Positions 1 to 9,393 of a stretch of DNA of 64,000 bases are shown piece by piece. Every line of letters begins with the position of its first letter. Position 1 is the stretch's first letter. This DNA is from a candidate division LCP-89 bacterium B3_LCP. Lineage in GTDB: Bacteria > Electryoneota > B3-LCP. The DNA lies in contig NJBN01000001.1 in the NCBI GenBank assembly GCA_005223185.1, positions 245,210-309,209 of the forward strand. Direction: 5' to 3'. The translations under genes were made by a program, and so were the position numbers. Below the pieces are notes generated by a model. The model searched no databases. It was not told the DNA's origin and saw only the letters and a list, made by a program, of their open reading frames with translations.

Positions 1-542
1 TCGCCGCAGACTTCCTCTGCCGGACATTCTTCGACGCCTATGACATTCCGGTGGTCGTTTCCCGCATGTTCAATAATTTCGGCCCCCGGCAGAACCCGCG
101 TTTCATTACGGGAACGGTGATAACTCAGGCGTTATCAACTGATATTGTTGAAATAGGATCACCCCACGCCAAACGTGACTTCACTTTTGTCACTGATGGC
201 GTTTGGGGACATTTATTGACGGCATTGTACGGTGAACCGGGGCAGGTCTATGTCTTTGGACAGGGAAAGAACGTTTCCATTGGTGAATGGGCCTCTTTAA
301 TCTTGGATTCAGGTTACAAAGCGGGATTTTGGGGACCCAAAGAACTGGTCAGCAGAGATAAACGCTTCCGGCCGGGACGAACTGACGAGGCGGATTTATT
401 AGCTGATTCTTCGAGGTTGAATGAATTATGCGGCTGGCAGCCAGAAGTAACCTGGGAAGATGGAATTTTACAGACAATCAATTGGTATGCTGAAAATCGT
501 CCCTTATGGGAAGGATTGGTGGATTGGAATCAGATAAAGTAA
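1..542 (+). CDS. NAD-dependent epimerase/dehydratase, C-terminal part (5' end outside window)
   Basis: The frame is open from base 3, so the N-terminal Rossmann half and its GxxGxxG motif lie outside the window. About 180 residues remain. They carry the substrate-binding half of an extended SDR sugar-nucleotide epimerase/dehydratase: the FNNFGPRQNPRF segment, a KRDFTFVTDGV segment (as in the RDFTYVDD region of these enzymes) and the terminal GWQPEVTWEDGI...TINWY motif. Enzymes of this family convert nucleotide-activated sugars such as GDP-mannose, dTDP-glucose or CDP-glucose; the exact substrate cannot be told from this part. The last 37 bases overlap the next gene, which suggests translational coupling in a polysaccharide operon. 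Confidence 0.88.
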   Translation, partial: AADFLCRTFFDAYDIPVVVSRMFNNFGPRQNPRFITGTVITQALSTDIVEIGSPHAKRDFTFVTDGVWGHLLTALYGEPGQVYVFGQGKNVSIGEWASLILDSGYKAGFWGPKELVSRDKRFRPGRTDEADLLADSSRLNELCGWQPEVTWEDGILQTINWYAENRPLWEGLVDWNQIK

Positions 543-1663
543 ACCGGAAAAGCAAAACTAAGGAAAAGTTTGAAGTTTCCGTGGTTATGCCCTGCCTGAA
601 TGAAGAAGTAACGGTGGGAATCTGCATTGGTAAGGCGATGGATACCATGGAGAAAGCGGGCATTAAAGGTGAAGTGGTCATTTCTGATAACGGCTCTACA
701 GATAAATCCGTGGAGATCGCTGAAGGTTTGGGCGCGCGAGTTGTCCACCAGTCTGAAAAAGGGTACGGGAACGCCTATATAAAGGGACTTTCTGAGGCGA
801 AGGGTAAGTACATCGTCATGGCGGACAGCGATGATAGTTACGACCTGACCGATCTGATCAGGTTCATCGAACCGCTGCGCCAGGGATATGATATGGTCAT
901 GGGATCACGGCTAAAAGGTGAGATCAAACCGGGCGCTATGTCCTGGACACACCGCCTTGGCAATCCTGTCCTATCGGGTTTCTTGAACCTGCTATATCGA
1001 ACCGGCATGAGTGACGCTCACTGTGGCATGCGCGCCTTTACCAGGGACGCCCTGCAGAGGATGCACCTGCAAACCGCCGGGATGGAATTCGCTTCCGAAA
1101 TGGTGATTAAAGCCTCGAAAGCGAAATTGAAAGTAACAGAAATTCCCATCACGCTTCATCCGGACGGCAGGACGAGACCACCGCACCTGAGAACTTTCAG
1201 CGATGGCTGGCGGCACCTGCGGTTCATGCTCATGTACAGCCCCAGGCATCTGTTTGGTATATCAGGGACGATATTATCCTTGATTGGTTTAGTGCTGTTA
1301 GTCCTCTATTTTCTGGACTACATTGATTTGTTGGAGGGGATTTTAGGGGGTGTGGCGACTCTAAGCGGCTGGGCGATCACGCGCTTCGGGTTTTACGCAC
1401 GAGCGCATCAGTTCACGTTGGAATTTCCCGATTGGGACCTGCCCTTGCAGCGGTTTTTCAAGAAGTTCAGTTTGGAGAGAAGCCTGATAATGGGCGTCGT
1501 CCGCACAATATTTGGCATAATCCTGTTGATAAGCGCTTATAAATTTCCCGCGGTATACTTCGACCGGCTGTTTCTATTGGGAACGCTTATATCCTGCTTC
1601 GGTTTTATGACCGTTTTCGACGCGTTTTTAACGCGGATATTGCAGTTTGAAGGGTTGAAATAA
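506..1663 (+). CDS. Family 2 glycosyltransferase, dolichol-phosphate-mannose-synthase-like, with C-terminal membrane segments
   Basis: This 385-aa protein has a GT2/DPM1-like catalytic domain at about residues 24-235: VVMPCLNEE at 27-34, ISDNGSTDKS near 59-68, and the metal-binding DSDDS at 107-111. The later CGMRAF segment is typical of bacterial polyprenyl-phosphate sugar transferases. Hydrophobic stretches at about 247-295 and 325-380 are probably four membrane helices, so it should act at the inner face of the cytoplasmic membrane and move a sugar from an NDP donor to a polyprenyl phosphate or glycolipid. ATG 506 is the first start and overlaps the epimerase by 37 bases; TTG 524 is an alternative. 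The sugar is not predictable. Confidence 0.88.
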   Translation: MGRIGGLESDKVNRKSKTKEKFEVSVVMPCLNEEVTVGICIGKAMDTMEKAGIKGEVVISDNGSTDKSVEIAEGLGARVVHQSEKGYGNAYIKGLSEAKGKYIVMADSDDSYDLTDLIRFIEPLRQGYDMVMGSRLKGEIKPGAMSWTHRLGNPVLSGFLNLLYRTGMSDAHCGMRAFTRDALQRMHLQTAGMEFASEMVIKASKAKLKVTEIPITLHPDGRTRPPHLRTFSDGWRHLRFMLMYSPRHLFGISGTILSLIGLVLLVLYFLDYIDLLEGILGGVATLSGWAITRFGFYARAHQFTLEFPDWDLPLQRFFKKFSLERSLIMGVVRTIFGIILLISAYKFPAVYFDRLFLLGTLISCFGFMTVFDAFLTRILQFEGLK

Positions 1664-1675
1664 GAGGTGTTTGCT

Positions 1676-3193
1676 TTGGGGGGTAGGACAAGACTTTTCA
1701 TACTGGTTTTTTATGCCGGACTCTGTTCTTTGACGTGTGATTCGGTTAACGCTGCTCCCTGGGAGACATTGCCACCGGATCACTGGGCTTACACGGAGAT
1801 AGAGTGGTTACAGACCGCCGGGTATTTAGGTAGTTTAAATCCTGCCAATCTGCCCTACACGAGGGGACAGGTTGCTACGGCTATCCAAGCTGATCCTGAG
1901 CCGGAGGTAGGAATGGCTGTGGAACGATTTCAGCTTCTGCTAAGAGAGTTCACCGCTGAATTGACCTCAGCAGACGGTTGGAGTACTGAAGTGGGTGGAC
2001 GGTTTTTCGGTGGTTTGGATGTGGTACACGGTTCGAGCAGTAGAGAAACTGGATATGCTGTATTAAGCGCGGGTGTGGGGAATCGTCGTATGGGTGCTTT
2101 CACTGCACTGCGCGCTGATCATGACTTAACTTTTAATGAAGCTTATCAGGGCAAGGTCTGGCAAGATTTTGCTGGTTTCACAGAAGCGGCGTACTTTACG
2201 GTTACTGGCGAGAAACAGCGCTGGCTATTGAAACTGGGGCGGGATCATGTATATTGGGGTCCCGGAGAAGATCATCTGCTGCTGAACCATTCAGCACGTG
2301 GGTTGGATCAAATCAGTTTCCGCGTGCGCTGGGAATGGGGTGAATTCAGCGCTTTGATCGGGCAGGTTAGCGATTTTACCGATTCCACCGACCAGCGCAC
2401 TAACAGGTTTATCTCAGGGCACAGGCTGGACATAATCCCCTTCGATTGGCTCCGGTTGGGGATAAGTGAGACACTGTTGTTCACCGGTGGCATTCGCTTT
2501 GGATCGTTGAATCCTCTGCTGCCCTATTACGGGGAACTGGTCAATGAAAATTCCGAAGGCAACGGATTGATAGGATTCGATTTCGTCGCTGATCCCAAAC
2601 CGGGATGGCGGTTGTATGGTCAGCTTCTTATAGATGACATACAATTCGAAAAGAAGAGTTCCCGAGATCTGGAACCGGCTGAATGGGGTTGGCTTGTAGG
2701 TGGACGCTGGGCAGATCTCAAAGGCTTTTTAGGTGTTAACTTAAGTTATAGCGGGATAACCAACCGCTCTTACAACGCGCTTGATCCCCGCTACCGTTAT
2801 CTGAATTACGGTCTACCACTGGGATCAGAGTTGGGCAATGATGGCGACCGCTTGAGACTTGACGTTGCCTTCTGGCCCTGGGCGGCACTTCGTTTGGAAG
2901 GTTTTTGGGAATTCCGCCGCCAGGGCGAAGGTGATCTGATGGCGCCTTTCGATACCACCTATATGAATTACACGGTAGATGAGGGTTATTCCGAACCCTT
3001 CCCCACCGGCATAGTGGAAAGAACTCACACGTTGGGCTTGGGATTCTCCTGGCTGCAGGGGGGATTTCTGCAGATGGAAGGCTGGATCGGGCACGATTGG
3101 ATGAGTAACATTGGACATATTGCTGGCGAAGAGGACGGAGGCTTCAGAGGGCGCTTGAGTTTGAATGTGCGTTTGGATAGGAGTGTCCTATAA
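1676..3193 (+). CDS. Wzi-like capsule assembly outer-membrane protein
   Basis: This protein of about 505 residues starts with a signal peptide (LFILVFYAGLCSLTC, cleavage near NAA). It resembles the capsule assembly Wzi family: KLGRDHVYWGPGEDHLLLN and the region after it match the conserved loop, followed by amphipathic aromatic-rich strands of a beta-barrel up to the C-terminus. Wzi proteins sit in the outer membrane and bind or organise exported polysaccharide. GTG 1667 is the longest start, but AAGAGG at 1662-1667 lies 8 bases before TTG 1676, so TTG 1676 is preferred. It follows the GT2 gene by a few bases, so co-transcription is likely. Family assignment is by recognition of the loop and architecture only. 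Confidence 0.75.
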   Translation: MGGRTRLFILVFYAGLCSLTCDSVNAAPWETLPPDHWAYTEIEWLQTAGYLGSLNPANLPYTRGQVATAIQADPEPEVGMAVERFQLLLREFTAELTSADGWSTEVGGRFFGGLDVVHGSSSRETGYAVLSAGVGNRRMGAFTALRADHDLTFNEAYQGKVWQDFAGFTEAAYFTVTGEKQRWLLKLGRDHVYWGPGEDHLLLNHSARGLDQISFRVRWEWGEFSALIGQVSDFTDSTDQRTNRFISGHRLDIIPFDWLRLGISETLLFTGGIRFGSLNPLLPYYGELVNENSEGNGLIGFDFVADPKPGWRLYGQLLIDDIQFEKKSSRDLEPAEWGWLVGGRWADLKGFLGVNLSYSGITNRSYNALDPRYRYLNYGLPLGSELGNDGDRLRLDVAFWPWAALRLEGFWEFRRQGEGDLMAPFDTTYMNYTVDEGYSEPFPTGIVERTHTLGLGFSWLQGGFLQMEGWIGHDWMSNIGHIAGEEDGGFRGRLSLNVRLDRSVL

Positions 3194-3232
3194 TATGAAG
3201 ATAGCTGTAGGCGGAAAGGCATTGAGGAACAA

Positions 3233-3988
3233 ATGAAAGGTATCGTCTTAGCCGGAGGTTCTGGGACCAGATTGTTCCCACTGACAAAGGTGACCAACAA
3301 GCACCTTCTGCCTGTGGGGCAGGTACCCATGATTTACCACCCCATATTGAAGCTTCTGGAAGCGGGAATTACGGAGATACTGATCGTGACCGGTGTCGAA
3401 CATATGGGGCATGTCGTAGGTCTGTTGGGTTCAGGCGGTAAATTTGGCTGCGAGTTTACCTACAAAGTACAGGATCAAGCAGGTGGGATCGCTCAGGCAC
3501 TGGGGCTGGCTAAGCATTTCGCTTTTGGGGATCGGATGGTGGTCATTCTTGGTGATAATATCTTTGTTGATCCCATTACCGAATATGTCAAGAACTTCGC
3601 AGTGCAGAAAGCGGGTGCCAGAATAATTATCAAACAGGTCGAAGACCCGGAACGCTTCGGTGTGGCTGAGTTGGATGGAGATAAGGTGAAGAGCATTTCA
3701 GAGAAGCCGTCTGACCCGAAAAGCAATTACGCGGTAACCGGCGTTTATATGTACGATTCTCAGGTATTTGAAATAATTACAAATCTGCAGCCTTCAGATA
3801 GAGGTGAACTGGAAATTACCGACGTCAATAACGCCTATATCAAACTTGATCAATTGAACTACGACGTATTCGAAAACTGGTGGACGGACGCAGGTACTTT
3901 CGAATCGCTCCATGTTGCCAACGAACTTCTCCGAAACAATAACCTGAGTCACTTAAAATATGCACCCAAAGCGGATACTAATAATTAA
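3233..3988 (+). CDS. Sugar-1-phosphate nucleotidylyltransferase, glucose-1-phosphate thymidylyltransferase-like
   Basis: This 251-aa protein begins with the nucleotidyltransferase signature GGSGTRLFPLT (residues 8-18). It keeps KHLLPVG, VILGDNIF with the metal-binding Asp, the EKP segment and WTDAGTFES near the end. These features match the short RmlA group, which makes dTDP-glucose from glucose-1-phosphate and dTTP. It is about 40 residues shorter than classical RmlA (about 290), as in the short form common in archaea and deep-branching bacteria. No rmlB, rmlC or rmlD is in the window, so the precise nucleotide and sugar stay open. It lies between the Wzi-like gene and UDP-glucose dehydrogenase. 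Confidence 0.85.
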   Translation: MKGIVLAGGSGTRLFPLTKVTNKHLLPVGQVPMIYHPILKLLEAGITEILIVTGVEHMGHVVGLLGSGGKFGCEFTYKVQDQAGGIAQALGLAKHFAFGDRMVVILGDNIFVDPITEYVKNFAVQKAGARIIIKQVEDPERFGVAELDGDKVKSISEKPSDPKSNYAVTGVYMYDSQVFEIITNLQPSDRGELEITDVNNAYIKLDQLNYDVFENWWTDAGTFESLHVANELLRNNNLSHLKYAPKADTNN

Positions 3989-4027
3989 AACCAATAGATG
4001 AGATAATAACAACGGAACTGGATAACT

Positions 4028-5356
4028 ATGAAAATCTGCGTAATCGGAACAGGTTATGTGGGGCTGGTAGCGGGCACATGCTTCGCTGAAACCGGCAACG
4101 ACGTCATCTGCGTTGATGTTGACAAGCGCAAGATTAAGATGCTTAAGAAGGGGATCATCCCTATTTATGAGCCTGGCTTGAAGGAATTGGTGGATCGCAA
4201 CACTAAGAAAGGTCGTCTCTCATTCACCACTGATTTGGACGCTTCGGTAAAGGAATCTTTAATTAATTTTATCGCTGTGGGTACGCCTCCAGATGAAGAT
4301 GGATCGAGCGATTTAACTTATGTGTTAGCAGTAGCTAAATCCATCGGTCAATCTATGAATGGATACAAGGCTATAGTGGATAAGAGTACTGTGCCAGTGG
4401 GAACGGCGGATCAGGTTCGAGAGACCATCCGCGCCGAGACCGATCATCCATTCGACGTTGTTTCGAACCCGGAATTCCTCAAAGAAGGCGCTGCTATTGA
4501 TGATTTCATGCGTCCTGACAGGGTGGTGATCGGCGTTGATGATTCTCGCGTGGAAGCCTTGATGAAAGATCTTTACAGTCCTTTCGTCAGAACCGGGCAT
4601 CCGATTATCATTATGGACGTCAAATCGGCAGAAATGACAAAGTACGCTTCCAATGCCATCCTGGCAACGAAGATCAGCTTCATGAATGAAATGTCTAATC
4701 TCTGCGAAAAAATTGGCGCGAATGTGACGCTGGTGCGCCAGGGTATTGGCGCTGATCAGCGCATCGGGCACCAATTCCTGTTCCCGGGAGTGGGATACGG
4801 TGGATCGTGTTTCCCCAAGGACATAAAAGCCCTGATCTACACGGCTCAGAAGCATGAAATGGAGTTGCAGATCCTCAAGTCGGTGGAGGATGTGAACGAG
4901 AGGCAGAAACATCGCTTGGTGGAAAAAGTCAGAGGGTATTTCGGCGATGACCTCTCAGGGAAGTTATTTGGTCTCTGGGGACTGTCCTTCAAACCGCGAA
5001 CGGATGACATGCGGGAAGCGCCTTCCATTGTCATTATCGATGGGCTGATAGAAGCAGGCGCTAAGGTGCAGGCGTACGACCCTCAGGCGATGGATGAAGC
5101 GCGCCGCATATTGGGCGATAAGATCACTTTAGTTGGTGATGAGTACGAAGCAACCAACGGTGTAGATGCACTGTTGATCGTGACGGAGTGGAACGAGTTT
5201 CGTGAACCTAACTTCGAAACATTGCAGAACTCCATGAAATCAACGGTCATTTTCGATGGCCGTAATATATACGATTCCAATAAAATGGCAGCGTTGGGCT
5301 TCACGTACTATTCGCTGGGTCGTAGCCCGGTTAACGGGGAGCCACCGAGGAAATAA
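4028..5356 (+). CDS. ugd: UDP-glucose 6-dehydrogenase
   Basis: The 442-aa product oxidises UDP-glucose to UDP-glucuronate with two NAD+. It has the N-terminal Rossmann motif GTGYVGLVAG (7-16), the VDKSTVPVGT segment (117-126), NPEFLKEG (147-154) and the catalytic cysteine C261 in GYGGSCFPKD. The C-terminal domain keeps the FKPRTDDMREAPS UDP-binding segment. Length is normal for the UDP-glucose/GDP-mannose dehydrogenase family. The next gene is UDP-glucuronate decarboxylase, 20 bases downstream, so the two genes encode consecutive steps from UDP-glucose to UDP-xylose. High confidence. Confidence 0.96.
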   Translation: MKICVIGTGYVGLVAGTCFAETGNDVICVDVDKRKIKMLKKGIIPIYEPGLKELVDRNTKKGRLSFTTDLDASVKESLINFIAVGTPPDEDGSSDLTYVLAVAKSIGQSMNGYKAIVDKSTVPVGTADQVRETIRAETDHPFDVVSNPEFLKEGAAIDDFMRPDRVVIGVDDSRVEALMKDLYSPFVRTGHPIIIMDVKSAEMTKYASNAILATKISFMNEMSNLCEKIGANVTLVRQGIGADQRIGHQFLFPGVGYGGSCFPKDIKALIYTAQKHEMELQILKSVEDVNERQKHRLVEKVRGYFGDDLSGKLFGLWGLSFKPRTDDMREAPSIVIIDGLIEAGAKVQAYDPQAMDEARRILGDKITLVGDEYEATNGVDALLIVTEWNEFREPNFETLQNSMKSTVIFDGRNIYDSNKMAALGFTYYSLGRSPVNGEPPRK

Positions 5357-5376
5357 CGGAATTCATAGGATAGAAC

Positions 5377-6312
5377 ATGCGGGTTTTAGTGACGGGGGGA
5401 GCGGGGTTTATCGGGAGTCACCTCTGCGATCGTCTGTTGGAGCAGGGGCATGAGGTGATCTGCCTGGATAACCTCTTTACGGGCAGCAAGGATAACATCC
5501 GCCATCTGCACAATCATAGCCACTTCGAATTACTTCGCCACGATCTGATCGAACCGATACTCCTGGAAGTTGACCAGGTCTATAATTTAGCCTGCCCTGC
5601 ATCTCCGATACATTACCAATACAATCCGGTCAAGACCATCAAGACTAATATCTTAGGCACACTTAACATGTTGGGTTTAGCCAAACGTGTTAAGGCGCGC
5701 ATCCTGCAAGCTTCCACCTCGGAGGTGTATGGCAACCCCATAGAACACCCTCAAAAGGAAAGCTACTGGGGGAATGTCAATCCTATAGGTGTGAGAAGCT
5801 GTTATGATGAGGGCAAGCGAGCAGCAGAAACGCTGATGATGGACTATCACCGCCAGAATGGGGTTGACATACGCATCGTGCGAATATTCAATACCTACGG
5901 CCCACGCATGGCTGAAAATGATGGACGGGTCGTTTCAAACTTCATCGTACAGGCTCTGCGCGGAAGACCGTTAACGGTTTATGGAAAAGGTAAACAGACG
6001 CGATCATTCTGCTATGTGGATGACCTGGTTAACGGCATAATGGCGATGATGGAATGCGACGATATTACCGGGCCGGTCAATTTGGGTAATCCCAGTGAAC
6101 GATCGATCATGGACTTCGCGCAACAAATTTTGAGCTTGACCGGATCTAAAAGCAAAATCGAATATCGTTCCTTACCCGCGGATGATCCAGTACAGAGGCG
6201 CCCTGATATATCTCTCGCTAAACAGAAATTGAACTGGAAACCTGAAGTGTCCATCGAAGATGGCTTGAATCAAACCATAGAGTATTTCAAGGAGAAATTA
6301 GAGTTACGCTAA
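5377..6312 (+). CDS. uxs: UDP-glucuronate decarboxylase (UDP-xylose synthase)
   Basis: This 311-aa extended SDR enzyme has TGGAGFIG (6-13), the family-typical [11 protein letters not shown]...P stretch (71-85), STSEVYG (113-119) and the catalytic Y143-x-x-x-K147 in [15 protein letters not shown] and the RSFCYVDD motif complete a close match to UXS, which converts UDP-glucuronate to UDP-xylose through a 4-keto intermediate with bound NAD+. It directly follows ugd. The organism can thus be expected to put xylose, or a sugar derived from it, into a surface glycan. The stop overlaps the open upstream part of the next reading frame. Confidence 0.94.
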   Translation: MRVLVTGGAGFIGSHLCDRLLEQGHEVICLDNLFTGSKDNIRHLHNHSHFELLRHDLIEPILLEVDQVYNLACPASPIHYQYNPVKTIKTNILGTLNMLGLAKRVKARILQASTSEVYGNPIEHPQKESYWGNVNPIGVRSCYDEGKRAAETLMMDYHRQNGVDIRIVRIFNTYGPRMAENDGRVVSNFIVQALRGRPLTVYGKGKQTRSFCYVDDLVNGIMAMMECDDITGPVNLGNPSERSIMDFAQQILSLTGSKSKIEYRSLPADDPVQRRPDISLAKQKLNWKPEVSIEDGLNQTIEYFKEKLELR

Positions 6313-6338
6313 ATATATCTAATCTTGGTATTCTGTTT

Positions 6339-7988
6339 TTGTTACCTGGGATCATGTTAATCGAAGGGTGTGCCAGGCAGGCGCCACCTCCCGGCGGACC
6401 TGTTGACGTTACCGGTCCTGTGGTTACCTCCAGTTATCCGGAACCTGAAGTATCAGAAGTCCCTCTGGATATTTCTCCCTGGATACGTTTCGATGAATGG
6501 ATATTGAGTGGTTCCGTCGAAGGATCGATTTTCATCAGTCCACATTTGGAAAGCGGATTTGCGGTAAAAACTTCGGGTAAGAAGATCAAGATCGTATTCA
6601 ATGAAGAGCTTCCTCCTGACCGCACCATAGTTGTTACTTTCGGATCAGGCATCAAGGACAGTAACGGCAACCAGATGTCGGAATCGTTCGTTTTAGCTTT
6701 CTCAACGGGTCAATCAATAGACCGCGCGGGGATTCAAGGGCGTGTGAAAGGAGTGATTGATCCGGCTTCTGCCTGGATTTGGGCTTACCCATTGGTTGAC
6801 AGCCTTCCCCCCGATCCTTCTACAGAGAAGGCGCTTTTTGCCGTCCAGCCTGATTTACAGGGTTTCTTTACGTTGTCTTTCCTGCCGCAGGGATGGTATA
6901 GAGTATTTGGAATTGAAGAGACCAGTAAGGATAGAATATGGGATGCCCAGAGTGAATCATTTGCCATTTCGGATCGTGATCTGTATGCAGAGGAGGATTC
7001 ATTTCCGTTCACTAACCTGATGTTCAACAGGTACGATAATGAACCGCCTCATCTAAGAGATGCAGTCTCTATTCATAGACAGGGAATGAGGTTCAGTTTC
7101 AGCGAGCCGGTGGAAATATCTGACGTTGAAGTAAGTATCGTTTCCTACAAAGACCGACCGTTACCTGTTATTAATGAGTACAAAGACCAGGCTGATTCCA
7201 ACGCTTTCTACATAACCACCGGGATGCAACAGACGGGTGATATATACCGTATTGTGTTAAACGGTTTATCCGATGAGAATGGTAACATAGCCGATTCTAT
7301 CAGCGCGGAAGTCGAAACTTCAACCTCAGTTGATACAGTAGGTCCTTCGCTCACCTGGAGTTATCCGGGCAATGGCATGCGCGACGTCTCTTTGGATACT
7401 CCTGTAAAAGTCGGCTTTTCTGAAGCTGTAACGTTGACCGATTTACCTAAAGCTGTCCAAATTCTTGATTCTGACAGCATTATGATTAATGGAAGTTGGC
7501 ATTATCAGGGAGCGTCGTGGGGAACATTCCTGCCGGATACGTTATTTGCTGAAAATTCAAGTTACCAGATACACGTCCATCCGGATTCTATCCGGGATAT
7601 TTTTGGGAACAGGTCATCGGACAGCCTGGCGATAATGAACTTCACCACTCATGATACTGAAAAGTTCGGATCTATTTCCGGAAATGTTACTGGTACATTC
7701 GAAACCCCTCATATCGTTGCGGAAGGGATAGATGGTGTTGGTCTGTATGAATCGGCTGTGGACCATGATGGAGCCTTCCATTTAACACAGCTTATAGCAG
7801 CTAATTACCGCTTATGGCTATATGAGGACCTGGATGGTAACCATATATTCACACCTGGTAAACTTGATCCATTTACCTATTCAGAACCCTTCCAGGTTTT
7901 CGACGATACCGTGCGAGTTAGGTCCAGATGGGAAACTGAAGCCGTTACTTTACATTGGCATCCAAACAGGATCAAGATGGAAGAGTAA
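6339..7988 (+). CDS. Lipoprotein with SbsA-type Ig-like domains
   Basis: A secreted protein of at least 549 residues with a lipobox (LIEGC) followed by a Pro/Gly linker. It has at least two Ig-like modules of the SbsA/Big_5 type, each with the pattern DxxGPxVxxxYPxxGxxDVxxDxxxxIxFxExV and a later DxxGN element (about residues 15-110 and 330-430). A C-terminal part has a carboxypeptidase-regulatory-like SGNVTGTF segment. It is probably lipid-anchored and extracytoplasmic; function unknown. The start is unclear: TTG 6339 leaves almost no signal peptide, while the open frame upstream (about 6297-6338) encodes a hydrophobic stretch with a basic residue and follows AAGGAG at 6289-6294, but contains no ATG, GTG or TTG. 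Confidence 0.75.
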   Translation: MLPGIMLIEGCARQAPPPGGPVDVTGPVVTSSYPEPEVSEVPLDISPWIRFDEWILSGSVEGSIFISPHLESGFAVKTSGKKIKIVFNEELPPDRTIVVTFGSGIKDSNGNQMSESFVLAFSTGQSIDRAGIQGRVKGVIDPASAWIWAYPLVDSLPPDPSTEKALFAVQPDLQGFFTLSFLPQGWYRVFGIEETSKDRIWDAQSESFAISDRDLYAEEDSFPFTNLMFNRYDNEPPHLRDAVSIHRQGMRFSFSEPVEISDVEVSIVSYKDRPLPVINEYKDQADSNAFYITTGMQQTGDIYRIVLNGLSDENGNIADSISAEVETSTSVDTVGPSLTWSYPGNGMRDVSLDTPVKVGFSEAVTLTDLPKAVQILDSDSIMINGSWHYQGASWGTFLPDTLFAENSSYQIHVHPDSIRDIFGNRSSDSLAIMNFTTHDTEKFGSISGNVTGTFETPHIVAEGIDGVGLYESAVDHDGAFHLTQLIAANYRLWLYEDLDGNHIFTPGKLDPFTYSEPFQVFDDTVRVRSRWETEAVTLHWHPNRIKMEE

Positions 7989-8032
7989 CTCCTATATGAC
8001 GGATTAACAAATCATAAATATAGATCAGTAAA

Positions 8033-9097
8033 ATGAATCACGCTGTAATCATGGCTGGGGGAGTCGGAAGCAGATTCTGGCCCCGGTCGAGAAAAAAGAA
8101 ACCTAAACAGGTGCTGAATATCTTCGGTTCCAATACTCTACTGCAGGAAACCGTTGACCGGATTTCGTCAATTATTCCGCCTGACAACGTGTTGATTGTG
8201 ACCACTCACGAATTGGTGGGATATATAAAAGAACAGTTACCGGATTTTAATGAGAAGAACTTCGTCTTAGAGCCGGTGGGGCGGAATACCGCTCCCTGTA
8301 TTGGGCTGGCAGCACAACGGTTAGCCGAGATTGATCCAGATGGCATTATGGTAGTTCTGCCTGCTGATCATTTAATCACAGATCAGGAACGCTTCAGTGC
8401 CTGTCTGAAACAGGCAATTCAGACAGCAGAACAGGATGATTCATTAGTCACCATAGGCATTACACCAACTCAACCGGAAACCGGATATGGTTATATCCAG
8501 TTTTCCCCGGACGACAAAAAAGCAAGCGGCGCTTATGGTGTGAAAACTTTTGCTGAAAAACCCAATTTGGAAACCGCCAGGCTGTTTATTGAAAGCGGCG
8601 ATTTTTTGTGGAACAGCGGTATGTTTATATGGTCTGTCAAGAGGATTCTATCAGAGATCGAATCATCGGTACCTGAATTGCATGCAGGACTCACCGAGAT
8701 AAAAAAGATAGAGGGTTCTGATGCAGACGCGCAGTTTAATCACATCTACAGCGGTATGAAGGCTATTTCCATCGATTATGCTGTGATGGAAAGAGCCCAG
8801 AACGTAGCTGTAGTTAAAGGAGATTTCAGTTGGTCTGACATTGGCAACTGGGGGGAAGTTTACCGGTTATCCCCCAAGGATAAGTCAGGCAATGTCAACT
8901 TAAATAATCACGTACTCATTAACACATCGAATTGCCTGGTTGATTCTTCGGATCGTCTGGTTGCTACAGTTGGTATTCAGGATCTTATAATAATAAACAC
9001 TCCTGATGCCTTGTTAGTCTGTCATCGTGATCATGCGCAGGACGTCAAGAGAATAGTCGAATACATGGAAAGACGCCAACTGGATAAATACCTTTAA
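8033..9097 (+). CDS. manC: Mannose-1-phosphate guanylyltransferase
   Basis: The 354-aa protein shows the GMP signature MAGGVGSRFWPRSR near the N-terminus, KQ (PKQVLNIF), EPVGRNTAPCIGLAA and VLPADHLI, and the later FAEKP, WNSGMF and SDIGNWGEV motifs. It makes GDP-mannose from mannose-1-phosphate and GTP, feeding mannose, fucose or related sugars into glycans. It is the short catalytic form without the C-terminal phosphomannose isomerase domain of bifunctional ManC/AlgA. With the partial epimerase at the left edge it may form part of a GDP-sugar branch. Spacing to the next gene is 8 bases, which suggests co-transcription with the small protein and the Crp/Fnr regulator. Confidence 0.93.
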   Translation: MNHAVIMAGGVGSRFWPRSRKKKPKQVLNIFGSNTLLQETVDRISSIIPPDNVLIVTTHELVGYIKEQLPDFNEKNFVLEPVGRNTAPCIGLAAQRLAEIDPDGIMVVLPADHLITDQERFSACLKQAIQTAEQDDSLVTIGITPTQPETGYGYIQFSPDDKKASGAYGVKTFAEKPNLETARLFIESGDFLWNSGMFIWSVKRILSEIESSVPELHAGLTEIKKIEGSDADAQFNHIYSGMKAISIDYAVMERAQNVAVVKGDFSWSDIGNWGEVYRLSPKDKSGNVNLNNHVLINTSNCLVDSSDRLVATVGIQDLIIINTPDALLVCHRDHAQDVKRIVEYMERRQLDKYL

Positions 9098-9105
9098 GGG
9101 TAAAG

Positions 9106-9393
9106 ATGCGAAAGGAAGAACTGTTAGATCATTTAGTGGACCTGGCACGCCGGATGGATTTTGACGTACGGTATGATAGGGGATCATTTCGGGACGGTTC
9201 TTGCCGGTTACAGGATAAACGAGTGATCATTTTGAATCGAACGTCACCAGTGGGTCAAAAAATTGCCGCAACAGCTAAGGCTCTAAACGATCAACCCCTT
9301 GAGGGCATTTTCCTGCTTCCTGCAGTACGGGAAGTTATTACGCAAACTCGAAATAACAGTGCAGAGCTTATTACGGAGAATCATCATGGGTGA
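9106..9393 (+). CDS. Small conserved-looking protein of unknown function
   Basis: A 95-aa soluble, charged protein without signal peptide or membrane segment. I do not recognise a family. It starts with a helical MRKEELLDHLVDLARRM segment, then a strand-rich part (DFDVRYDRG, VIILNR) and a C-terminal helix. Its position is tight: 8 bases after manC, and its stop overlaps the ATG of the Crp/Fnr gene (9386-9393), so it is almost certainly translated and coupled to the regulator. A role linked to that regulator or to mutase metabolism is possible but only inferred from position. Confidence 0.75.
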   Translation: MRKEELLDHLVDLARRMDFDVRYDRGSFRDGSCRLQDKRVIILNRTSPVGQKIAATAKALNDQPLEGIFLLPAVREVITQTRNNSAELITENHHG

